From: Rhabdophis nuchalis | Lineage: Eukaryota; Chordata; Lepidosauria; Squamata; Natricidae | Assembly: GCA_039707465.1 (NCBI GenBank) | Contig: CM077648.1 | Location: 69,583,619-69,647,618 of the forward strand | Reading direction: 5' to 3' | Length of the DNA: 64,000 nucleotides | Shown here: positions 38,125 through 46,271 of the stretch, in pieces | Position numbering within the stretch: the first letter of the stretch is position 1 | Layout: every line of letters begins with the position of its first letter | Notes under the pieces: model-generated | The model's input: only the letters and a program-made list of their open reading frames with translations | The model's database searches: none | Told to the model about the DNA's origin: nothing | Made by a program: the position numbers and the translations under genes

Positions 38125-38688
38125 TCATTTCGCTCTGATCCCCAGTTTCTGAACTGTGGTTAAGTTGATCAAGCACCTAGTGCAGCCTGAGTCTACAAGG
38201 GCCTGAAAACCCCCCTGTTTTCCTGTTTTTGGGGTTGTGAGGCGTATTGGGAAAAGGAAAGGGTAAATTGATTCACTGACCATTGGGTCGTTTTCTCCCT
38301 CTTCCTCGCTGTCATAGGGTTCGATTGACTGGTCATCATTGCCTGGGGTTTCACCACTTTCGCCTGGGAGGGAGGAGACCCCTGCAGCTTGAAGAGCCCT
38401 CCTGGAAGTGTTGATAGCCCGTCGGGGCCCTCGTTCTTGTTGGGCCCTGGGTGGTAGGTCTGGCCTTGGTTTCAGGGATGGGGATGGGCATGCAGCTACC
38501 ATGTGGCCCATCCCTCCGCATCTGTAACACCTCACGGAACTTCGAGGGAGGGCTGGTCTCAGGTCTCGCTCTGGTGCCATTTCTTTCTTTTGGCAGGGTG
38601 GTTTTAGATTAGGTTGACCCCTCTCCTTTGTGTCTGGTTCCTTCCTTGTGTCGTTGGCACGTAGTCCACTGTCGACTTTTGTTGCCAC
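38125..38688 (-). CDS. Gypsy B gag nucleocapsid and protease active site
   Basis: The 187-codon frame has the zinc knuckle CYRCGGMGHMVAACP near residue 52, an acidic spacer (IEPYDSEEEGENDPM), and the retropepsin-like signature FQALVDSGCTRCLINLTTVQ near the end. Stops bound it on both sides: the upstream stop separates it from the capsid frame, the downstream one from the RT frame. Gag and pol appear collinear with only single-codon disruptions. Confidence 0.85.
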   Translation of the reverse strand: MATKVDSGLRANDTRKEPDTKERGQPNLKPPCQKKEMAPERDLRPALPRSSVRCYRCGGMGHMVAACPSPSLKPRPDLPPRAQQERGPRRAINTSRRALQAAGVSSLPGESGETPGNDDQSIEPYDSEEEGENDPMVSESIYPFLFPIRLTTPKTGKQGGFQALVDSGCTRCLINLTTVQKLGIRAK

Positions 38689-39467
38689 TCAGAACCACTC
38701 AGAGAGTTGGTTTGGCATGTCACAATATGCAGTTACTTGGGCAATACGTTTATCCAGGCTTATTCTGAAAAAATGCACCAGCAACCGTTCTGGAAGGGGG
38801 GGTAGTCTTCCAACTATCCTCCTGAATTCACGGATGTGCTCTTTGATGGGGCGGCCTCTTTGCTTTAGGTTGCTGAGTTCCTCCTCTGCATATGGGTCCT
38901 CCTCCCCCTCTTCAAATCTGGCCTCTAGCACGTGCAGGAAGCCATCTATGTCTCTCAGTTGAGGAGCTCTTCGCTTATGGAGGGCGGCTAGCCATTCTTT
39001 TGCTTCCCCCTCAAAACCCTCTGCAATTGCATTCACCATGGTTCTTAGGGATGGGTAGAGGTGCCCATAGCGCTCTAAGTGGATATCAGCTGAATCAAGG
39101 AATAGAGCTAGTTGGTCTGAATTACCATCAAACTTTCCCCTGAATCGGGGTGGATCGTTTAGTTCCCTCCCTCCTCTGTTTTCCTCCTGGCCCCTGTATG
39201 CCCGTGCCTGATACGTCCAGTCATCTTCTTCAGCTCTAGGAGGGGGAGAGGGAGGGAGTTGCCTGCTCTTGGCAGCATGCTTGCTTCTGGGACTGCGCTC
39301 CAGGATGCATCTCCTCCCTTCAGCAGGATCAGATATGCCTCCTCTCTCTTCCGGATGGCAGGCTGGCCTCTCGTCATGAAGGGTGGCTTGATCAAAATCC
39401 TCCCTCAGTTTCTCTACTGCACCCCCCAGGGATCCCATCTGGGGCCGGGGCCTTCTAGCTCTAATCT
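38689..39467 (-). CDS. Gypsy B gag capsid region
   Basis: The frame encodes the capsid core (LNDPPRFRGKFDGNSDQLAL, ADIHLERYGHLYPSL, EGFEGEAKEWLAALHKRR, ARFEEGEEDPYAEEELSNLK, RGRPIKEHIREFRRIVGRLP, HFFRISLDKRIAQVTAYCD). The N-terminal start is lost: the open frame above 39467 reads into the inserted CR1, so its methionine at 39501 is not the true start. Confidence 0.83.
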
Positions 39468-39885
39468 GCCTCATACATCTTCCCGGCCCATTCGCTCCCA
39501 CAGAGAGGGACTTCTCCGGGTGCCGTCCACTAGACTTTGTCAGCGGGCGACGCCCAGGGGAAGGGCCTTCTCTGTGGCGGGCCCAGCCCTCTGGAACGAC
39601 CTTCCCCCCGACATTAGAACAACTACGGACTTCCGCTCCTTCCGTCAGAAATTAAAAACTCACTTTTTCTGCTTGGCCGGCCTAGGTTAGTCTCTACCTC
39701 AGGGGTTAGGGAATGTTAATTTTAAAATGGGGATTTTAGTACAGGGACAGTTGATTTAATTTGTTTTTATTGTATTTATTTATGTATATATTTTATGCTG
39801 TTTTAATTTTCCCTGTGCACCGCTCCGAGTCCCCCTGGGGAGAGGACGCGGTATAGAAAAATAAAATCTATTCTATTCTAAATCT
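39466..39885 (+). mobile_element. L3/L2-like CR1 3' end (copy 7) inserted in gypsy B
   Basis: About 420 bp: the last ~75 codons of ORF2 (RPIRSHREGLLRVPSTRLCQ, LWNDLPPDIRTT, FFCLAGLG, stop near 39690), the 3'UTR, the hairpin and a (TTCTA)n tail at 39868-39882. Gypsy leader/gag sequence flanks it on both sides. It inserted after copy B, so this CR1 family was active later than copy B's insertion. Confidence 0.87.
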
Positions 39886-40101
39886 ATTGTTCCCAGTCCC
39901 ACATCCAGTACTTATCTTTTCTTGCTTCTGTAGGTGGGAAAGGTTGGGTGTCTGCAGCTCCGCTGAAGAGGGGATTTGGCTGGCTTCCAGCTGGAATGAG
40001 GTTTTTTTCTGCCATGGCCTGATCTCCTCCCTCTTTATCAGGCATTGCCTGGGGAAGGCGGGACTCAGGTAGCCCGGAAATCTTGATAGATTTCTTTTAA
40101 A

Positions 40102-40112
40102 AGATCTGGCTG
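40102..40112 (-). promoter_or_regulatory. Putative self-priming PBS of gypsy B
   Basis: AGATCTGGCTG (plus) is two bases from the 5' LTR edge. It is the exact reverse complement of CAGCCAGATCT in both LTRs (34574-34584 and 40217-40227). The corresponding site in copy A differs at two paired positions and stays complementary to its own LTR. Confidence 0.75.
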
Positions 40113-40114
40113 TC

Positions 40115-40439
40115 TGTCAAGCTCCCAATGAGAAACATCAAATGATTCATGGCCTCACGTAAAAGTTCAAAGAAATGTCCGTTTATTGAATATAACGTCA
40201 TGGCAAGCCACGGTTGCAGCCAGATCTGAGAATAATTGGATGGCTTCTGCACTTTACCCCCTTATGCCCCCTCCCCTCTGCTTGTCATAATTTACGTTCT
40301 CCAATTAGCATTGAAAATAATTGCATGCATGCGCAGTCACAGGCTGTTCTGAGATTCCTTTCCTGCCACAGGAATGTCAAGCATTTTCAGTTTGTTAAGG
40401 CAAACAGATAAAATCCATGGCAACATCGGGATGTTGACA
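40115..40439 (-). repeat. Gypsy B 5' LTR
   Basis: 325 bp with TG...CA ends. In sense orientation the PBS-complementary segment begins at about LTR position 213, predicting U3 of about 212 bp and R-U5 of about 113 bp. A CATAAG TATA-like box lies about 36 bp upstream of that point. Confidence 0.93.
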
Positions 40440-41160
40440 CCCAGGTTTTGAAGAGGCAATTTTTTTAAAAAAAGTAGGTAGGTAGATAGAGGGATAGAGA
40501 GAGAGAGAGAAATACAGTAGGTAGGTAGGGAGAGAGAGTAGGTAGGTAGGTGGAGGGAGGGGGGGAGAGAGAGAAATATAGTAGGTAGGTAGCTAGGGGG
40601 AGAGAGAGAGTGTAGATAGGTAGGTAGGTAGAGGGATAGAGAGAAATTGAGAGAGAGAGAGAAATACAGTAGATAGGTATATAGGTAGATAAAGGGGGAA
40701 GAGAGAGAAATACAGTAGGTAGGTAGGGAGAGAGAGTGTGTAGATAGGTAGGTAGGTAGATGGACACAGAGAGAAATACAGTAGATAGATAGGGAGAGAG
40801 AGAGTAGGTAGGCAAGTATATAGAGAGTGGAGAGAAATACAGTAGATAGGTAGGAAGAGAGAGTGTGTAGATAGGTAGGGAGAGGGATAGAGAGAGAAAG
40901 AGAGAGAGAGAAATACAGTAGATAGGAAGGTAGAGAGAAAGAGAGAAAGTAGGTAGGTTGGTAGGTAGGTAGGTGTAGGTAGGTAGGTGTAGGTAGGTAG
41001 GTAGGTAGGTGTTTCCAGGTGTATTTACCCATGTGCTGCAGAAGGAAATCACTGACCACCTTTGGAACAAATCTTTGTTTCTGCAGGCACAGTACATCAC
41101 CAACGTAATTCTCATCAATCACTCTAACAGTTACTAAACAGCTTTCCAAAAGGGGGGAAA
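40440..41160. mobile_element. Continuation of the CGGAGTATAAG-type repeat, with microsatellites
   Basis: CCCAGGTTTTGAAGAGGCAATTTTTT follows the gypsy TSD. After the tetranucleotide block come TTTCCAGGTGTATTTACCC and TTTTTGCACTCTGCAAACC, the latter adjoining old gypsy C. There is no coding capacity. Confidence 0.45.
40474..41010. repeat. Complex GTAG/GAGA minisatellite
   Basis: Irregular blocks of TAGG and GA repeats are organised around a recurring GAGAGAAATACAGTAG core, about eight occurrences. The long hydrophobic or serine-rich minus-strand open frames across it are artefacts. Confidence 0.85.
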
Positions 41161-41164
41161 AAAC

Positions 41165-42142
41165 CTTTTTGCACTCTGCAAACCTCCCGCAAACGTTCCA
41201 TGGCCCTTCGATGAAATGCTGAGCTAAGCCCCTGTGAAGACCCAATGGACCTAATGAACTCCCTGCATAACTTAGCAGTGAATTGGACACCTCAGAGATG
41301 ATCATGCAGGGAACACCATACAGCCTATATATCTGCTTATGAACAGTTTGGCCAGTTTTTTGCTGATGGGAGCCCTGGGCAAGCCATGAAGTGGGCTAGC
41401 TTTGAGAACAAATCTATTACAGTCGAAATGACCAGATCCCCCAATCTCAGGGATTTTGACAATCCATGGCAATTTCTCTCCAGGATCAGGGCAGATTTGC
41501 CACTTGCTGAAACAACTTGGAGGGTTTCCCTGGTCTCTTCTTCATGGCTGCAGAAGTGGCACAGCTTTTAACATGGTCCTCAATGTCTTCTTTCATCTTT
41601 GGCCACCAAAATTGCCTTCTGGCCGATGCAGGGTTTTCAAATAGCCTTGCCTTCTTGGAATTGTTACTCTTCTAGAGTACTTGGAGTCACAGGCTATTGG
41701 GTGCATACAATTTGAAGCCTTTCCAGGCTAGTCCATCTTTCAGGGTCAGAGCTTCTTTGTTGTCTTTATACCATGGGTCAGCTGGCAGTTTGTCCCTTAG
41801 TCTTTGGGTCAACCTCCCCCCCCCATCTGCAGTTCCTCGTCGTTTACCATATCCCCTGGTTGTGGCTTGGGAGGCAGGTTGGGAGGCAGGTTGGGATCAT
41901 AGCATGGACTACCTCTTCATGTTTACTATTGTACTGTGGTTTGCATGACAAGGCATCTACCTGGAGGTTTCCCCCTCACCCACCCAGCAATGTATTTTAG
42001 CTCAAAATTGAACCGTTTGAAATACTGCACCCAATGAACTTGCTTTGGGGAATTTTCATGGGGGTCTTAAGTGTCTCTAGGTTCTTATGATCAGTCCACA
42101 ATTCAAATGACATGTAACAGCCCTCAAGAAAGTGTCTCCATG
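41165..42142 (-). pseudogene. Old gypsy copy C, integrase and RNase H part
   Basis: The nucleotide sequence follows copies A and B through the integrase core (e.g. GAACTCCCTGCATAACTTAG; AACAAATCTATTACAGTCGA), the zinc region and the end of RNase H, with many indels and no long frame. It is the same element as 33976-34421. It stops at 42142 where canonical CR1 begins. Confidence 0.72.
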
Positions 42143-42300
42143 TCACTACTTTATCAAGTGCCTTACTGAAGTCCAAGTAAATTATATCAACAGCATTTCT
42201 CTAGTCCATTAATTTTTGCACTTTGTCAAAGAATGCAATAAGATTAGTCTAGCATGATTTGTTTTTGACAAACCCATGTTGGCTTTCGGTTATTACTTTG
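42143..42300 (-). pseudogene. Canonical amniote CR1 RT, downstream piece
   Basis: Minus translation gives ESQHGFVKNKSC and NAVDIIYLDFSKALDKV, the standard CR1 RT palm region (SQHGFVKGKSCLTNL; VVYLDFSKAFDTV). It is separated from its upstream half (43832-44990) by the nested L3-like CR1 copy 8. Confidence 0.78.
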
Positions 42301-43831
42301 TTAATTTAATTTAATTTAATTTATTTAGATTTATAGAACCGCCCTTCTCCATCGAAATGGACTCATGGCGGTGCACAGGAAATTAAAATCGATAACCTGC
42401 AAATAACTAGGCCCCGTGCCATGGAGCGATTTAAAGATGGTAACAAGCACCTTGAAGCACACCTGGAAGGCCACAGGTAGCCAGTGCAGCTCGCGCAGGA
42501 GAGGTGTTACGTGGGAGCTTCGAGATGCTCCCAGGATCCCCCGCACGACCGCATTCTGTACTAGCTGGAGCTTCCGGATGCACCTCAAGGGGAGCCCCAT
42601 GTAGAGAACGTTACAGTAGTCTAGGTGGGACGCAACGAGCGCTTGAGTGACTGTGCGGAGGACGTCCCGGTCAAGAAAGGGGCACAACTGGCATACCAGG
42701 CGTACCTGGTAGAAAGCCCCCCTGGTCACGGCCGCCACCTGGTCATCCAGTGGCAGCCGCGAATCCAGGAGGACACCCAAGTTGCGGGCCCTTTCCACGG
42801 GGGCCAGTGATTCGCCCCCGATGACCAGCGATGGAATCAGCTGGCCATGCCGGGGCGCTGGAAGCCACAACCACTCGGTCTTGGACGGGTTGAGCCGAAG
42901 TTTGTTGCTTCCCATCCAGACCCGCACAGCTTCCAGGCACAGGGACATCACCTCGACGGCATTGTTGGGGTGGTTGGGGGTAGATATGTACAGCTGAGTG
43001 TCATCAGCGTACTAATGGTACTCTACCCCACAACCACGGATGATCTCACCCAGCGGCTTCATATAGATGTTAAACAGGAGGGGTGAGAGGACCAACCCCT
43101 GAGGCACCCCACAAGTGAGTGGTCTCGAGGTCGACCTCTGCCCTCCTGTCAGTACAAATTGCGACCGACCGGAGAGGTAGGAAGAGAACCACTTTAAAAC
43201 AGTGCCCCCCAGTCCCAATCCCTCCAGTCGGTGCATTAGGATACCATGGTCGATGGTATCGAAAGCCACTGAGAGGTCTAACAGGACCAGGATAGAGGAA
43301 AAACCCCTATCTCTGGCCCTCCAGAGATCATCCACCAACGCGACCAATGCCGTCTCGGTGCTGTGCCCAGGCCGGAAGCCGGACTGGCGTGGGTCTAGAT
43401 AAGCAGTTTCCTCCAGGTGCCGAGAGAACTGCTGTGCCACCACACTCTCTACAACCTTCGCCAAGAAGTGAAGATTGGAGACCGGACAGTAGTTAGTTAA
43501 CAATGCTGGGTCCAGGGAAGGCTTCTTGAGGAGGGGTCTCACCACCGCCTCTTTAAGGGAGGCCGGCAAGAACCCCTCACTCAGAGAAGCGTTCACAATT
43601 TCCTGGAGCCAGCCTCGTGTCACCTCCCAGGAGGCCAGTACCAGCCAGGAGGGACACGGGTCCAATAAACATGTGGTGGCATTCAGCCGTCTCGGCAGCC
43701 TGTCCATGTCTTCAGAAGCAGCAAAGTCGAACTCGTCCCATAAAACGGTCTCAAGACCCGCCTCGGACGGTCCGCCCAGATCTATCTCAGTGGAGGCCAG
43801 TTCGTCCCGGATCCAAGCGATTTTATCCTGC
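42301..43831 (-). mobile_element. L3/L2-like CR1 LINE (copy 8), nested in canonical CR1
   Basis: A (TTAAT)n tail at 42298-42320 and the 3' hairpin are followed by RT. The 5' truncation is at about 43831, inside the endonuclease-RT linker. Part of the 3'UTR and C-terminus is deleted (the tail joins sequence near the SYLQ block). Confidence 0.83.
42331..43707 (-). pseudogene. CR1-group reverse transcriptase (copy 8)
   Basis: Two frames: 43012-43707 (RPLLKKPSLDPALLTNYCPV, SGFRPGHSTETALVAL, LLDLSVAFDTIDHG, CGVPQGLVLSPLLF) and 42331-42951 (the segment after the catalytic box: CLEAVRVWMGSNKLRLNPSK, LDYCNVLYMGLPLRCIRKLQ, LLRELHWLPV). The YADD region falls at the stop between them (TAC to TAG-type change near 43015, plus-strand CGTACTAATGG), so a nonsense change lies directly beside the catalytic site. 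Confidence 0.82.
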
Positions 43832-44990
43832 TTACTTCTAAGTGTTCACTTATTCATTGCTTGATTATCTTTTCCAGAAATTTCCCTGGTATTGAGGTCA
43901 GCTGATAGGTCTGTAGTTTCCCAGATCTATTTTTTCCCCTTTTTTAAAGATGGGGACCACATCAGCTCTTTTCCAGTCCTCTGGCAGTTCCCCAGAGCTC
44001 CAAGTTTTCTGAAAGATATAGTTCAGTGGTTCTGAGATATCATCTGCCAGTTCCTTCAGAACTTTGTGGTGTAATCCATCTGGTCCTGGTGATTTAAATT
44101 TGTCTAGAGTAGAAAGGTATCCACTTACCATTTTCTTCCCTATTTTAACTTGTGTTCCTAATCTGTTTTTTGTGGTGCTGCTTTTGATAGGTTGGATTGC
44201 TTTTCTCTTTGTGTAAAGACAGATGCAAAAAATGAGTTTAATAGTTCTGCTTTCTCCCTGTTGCTTGTTACATACTTGCCACTTTCTCCCAGCAATGGAC
44301 CAATTGTTGCCTTAACTTTTTTCTTGTTTTTAACATGTTGAAAGAAGATTTTTTTTGTTATTTTTTACTTTTGTTGCAAGCCTTTCTTCATTGTGAGCCT
44401 TAGCTTTCCTCACTTTGTCTTTACAGGCTCGGGCTATTTGCTGATATTCTTCCTTATTTGTGAGTCCCTCTTTCCACTTTTTATACTTATCCTTTTTGTC
44501 TTTCAATTTGTCAGACAGTTCTTTATGCAGCCATGTTGGTATCTTTTGAGAGCTGTTATTTTTATTCTTCATTGGTATCTTGCTAGACTGGGCTTTTATA
44601 ATATCACTTTTCAAAATTTCCCAAGATTCTTGAGTTGTTTTCCCCTGGAAGATTCTCATCCATAGAATCCTTCCCAAGCTCTCTCTAAGTTTATTGAAAT
44701 TAGCTTTCTTAAAGTCCAAAGCTCTAGTTCGACTTTGTTGTACTATTTGTGTTTGCATAATGTTGAATTCCAATATTGCATGATCACTTGCCCCCAAGGT
44801 TCCTGTAGCATCAACACCTTCTATCATTTCCTCTCATTAGTGAGAATTAAGTCCAATATGGCTTATCCCCTTGTTCCCTTCTCTACTTTTTGGGAAACAA
44901 AGTTGTCTGCTAGGTTTGTTAGGAATCAGTTGGATCTTCCACTTGGAGCAGAGTTTGTCTCCCAGTTGATGTCAGTAGCCATTACTATTT
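43832..44990 (-). mobile_element. Canonical amniote CR1 LINE, upstream half
   Basis: The coding frames 44330-44827 and 43898-44131 show this to be the CR1 type widespread in birds, turtles and squamates. It is clearly distinct from the L3-like copies around it. The right boundary at about 44990 adjoins an L1 3'UTR. Confidence 0.8.
43898..44827 (-). pseudogene. Canonical CR1 endonuclease end, linker and RT start
   Basis: The upstream frame shows the endonuclease C-terminus (LGASDHAILEFNI) and the CR1 linker (ALDFKKANFNKLRESLGRIL, QESWEILKSDIIKAQSSKIP, WLHKELSDKLKDKKDKYKKW, EEYQQIARACKDKVRKAKAH). The downstream frame shows FKSPGPDGLHHKVLKELADD, GELPEDWKRADVVPIFKKGE and DLGNYRPIS. The finger/palm order matches CR1 RT. 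Frame breaks at 44131-44330 show it is dead. Confidence 0.83.
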
Positions 44991-45539
44991 TTTTACAGAT
45001 TTATTATTATTTTTTTATTCTCTTATATACCATTTTAAGTATACATTCACATAATTATTTTTCTTTACATTTATCATTCTTATACATTTGTTATTCCATT
45101 TTATAGATTATAATATACATATACAGTTTGGGTTGCTTTCTTTACCATCCCTTCCTCCTATTGTAACACCACCTTATTTTCCTTTTCTCTTCTCCCTCCT
45201 TCCCTTCTCTCCTCTCCTCCTTCCTCCTCTCCTTTCCTTCTTCCCTTACCTTTCTCCTACTCCTACTCTTCCTCTTCCCCTACCTACCCTCTCTCCTTCT
45301 CTTCCTCTCCCTTCCATCCTCCTCTCCTTATCTCTTTCTTCTTCCCCCCATCTTCCTTTCATTTTCTCCTCCTCTCTCTCTTTCTATTATTATAGGTGTC
45401 TCTTTCAAATCTCAATTTATGTTTCATTGGGATGGTATTTCAGCACACCCAAGTATAATTAGCATTGTTTCTTGTTCCCTTACCTTCACTAATCTATCCT
45501 AATTATATTTTCCCCCTTTATATCTCTTTATTATATGTA
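44991..45539 (-). mobile_element. L1 3'UTR with pyrimidine-rich tract
   Basis: T-rich start (44990-45020) and long CCTTCC/CTCCTC tracts on plus (45180-45390) resemble the other L1 3' ends in this window (26520-26760). It is probably the 3' end of the L1 whose ORF2 C-terminus is at 48841-49324. Tigger separates them. Confidence 0.5.
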
Positions 45540-45576
45540 TACAGTGGTACCTCGGTTCACGAACTTAATTCGTGAA

Positions 45577-45785
45577 CTGACTCTGGTCGCGAACCAAATT
45601 GGTCGTGAACCGAGGCACAGTTTCCCATAGGGTTCAATGTAAATCCGGTTAATCCGTTCTGACCTTGCTTTTTGGTCTTAATTCTTGAACTGACTCTGGT
45701 CGCGAACCGAATTGGTCGTGAACCGAGGCACAGTTTCCCATAGGGTTCAATGTAAATCCGGTTAATCCATTCTGACCTTGTTTTT
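45577..45785. repeat. Tigger subterminal direct repeat (about 113-bp period)
   Basis: The block starting CTGACTCTGGTCGCGAACC at 45577 recurs at 45690 with minor changes, including the AATGTAAATCCGGTTAATCC stretch. Confidence 0.85.
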
Positions 45786-46195
45786 TGGTTTTTGAAGCAC
45801 AAAAAATATGAAACAAATTACAACACACATTAGTACAGTTCTGACCTTGTTTTTTGGTTTTTTGAAGCACCAAAAATATGAAACAAATTACAATACTGTA
45901 CACATTAGAACAGTTCTGACCTTGTTTTTTGGTTTTTGAAGCACAAAAAATATGAAACAAATTACAACACACATTTGTACAGTTCTGACCTTGTTTTTGG
46001 GTTTTTGAAGCACCAAAAATATGAAACAAATTACAACACACATTTGTACAGTTCTGACCTTGTTTTTGGGTTTTTGAAGCACCAAAAATATGAAACAAAT
46101 TACAACACACATTTGTACAGTTCTGACCTTGTTTTTGGGTTTTTGAAGCACCAAAAATATGAAACAAATTACAACACACATTTGTACAGTATAGT
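45786..46195. repeat. About 69-bp minisatellite within Tigger
   Basis: Six tandem copies of a unit read TTCTGACCTTGTTTTTTGGT...AATATGAAACAAATTACAAC...TTGTACAG. The last three are almost identical. Open frames through it are not genes. Confidence 0.92.
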
Positions 46196-46271
46196 AATGT
46201 ACAGTATAAAGAGAGAACACTAAGCTTGCTTGAGATGACTTCTGGCATGGATGAAGGCAGGTGGGAGGCGG

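Larger units (their letters stand above)
34472..40439 (-). mobile_element. Ty3/gypsy chromovirus-like LTR retrotransposon, copy B (complete)
   Basis: Two 325-bp LTRs (TGTCAAG...TTGACA on plus) differ at five positions, about 1.5%, and a 5-bp TSD CCCAG encloses the element. Minus-strand order is 5' LTR, PBS, gag, CCHC knuckle, protease, RT, RNase H, integrase, chromodomain, polypurine tract and 3' LTR. A CR1 tail copy (39466-39885, plus strand) sits in the leader/gag region. Frame breaks occur at 35430-35450 (G-run), at 37225-37260 (RT deletion), and between 37082 and 37225. It is the youngest LTR element in the window but defective. Confidence 0.93.

Noticed and set aside
40474..41010. Possible CRISPR array
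   Set aside because: Repeats are low-complexity and irregular with no unique spacers, and the genome is eukaryotic.
40337..41305. 322- and 217-codon serine/leucine/tyrosine-rich minus-strand frames
   Set aside because: Translation of the GTAG/GAGA minisatellite.
45649..46248. 199-codon frame with NVCCNLFHIF repeats
   Set aside because: Translation of the 69-bp minisatellite downstream of the transposase.
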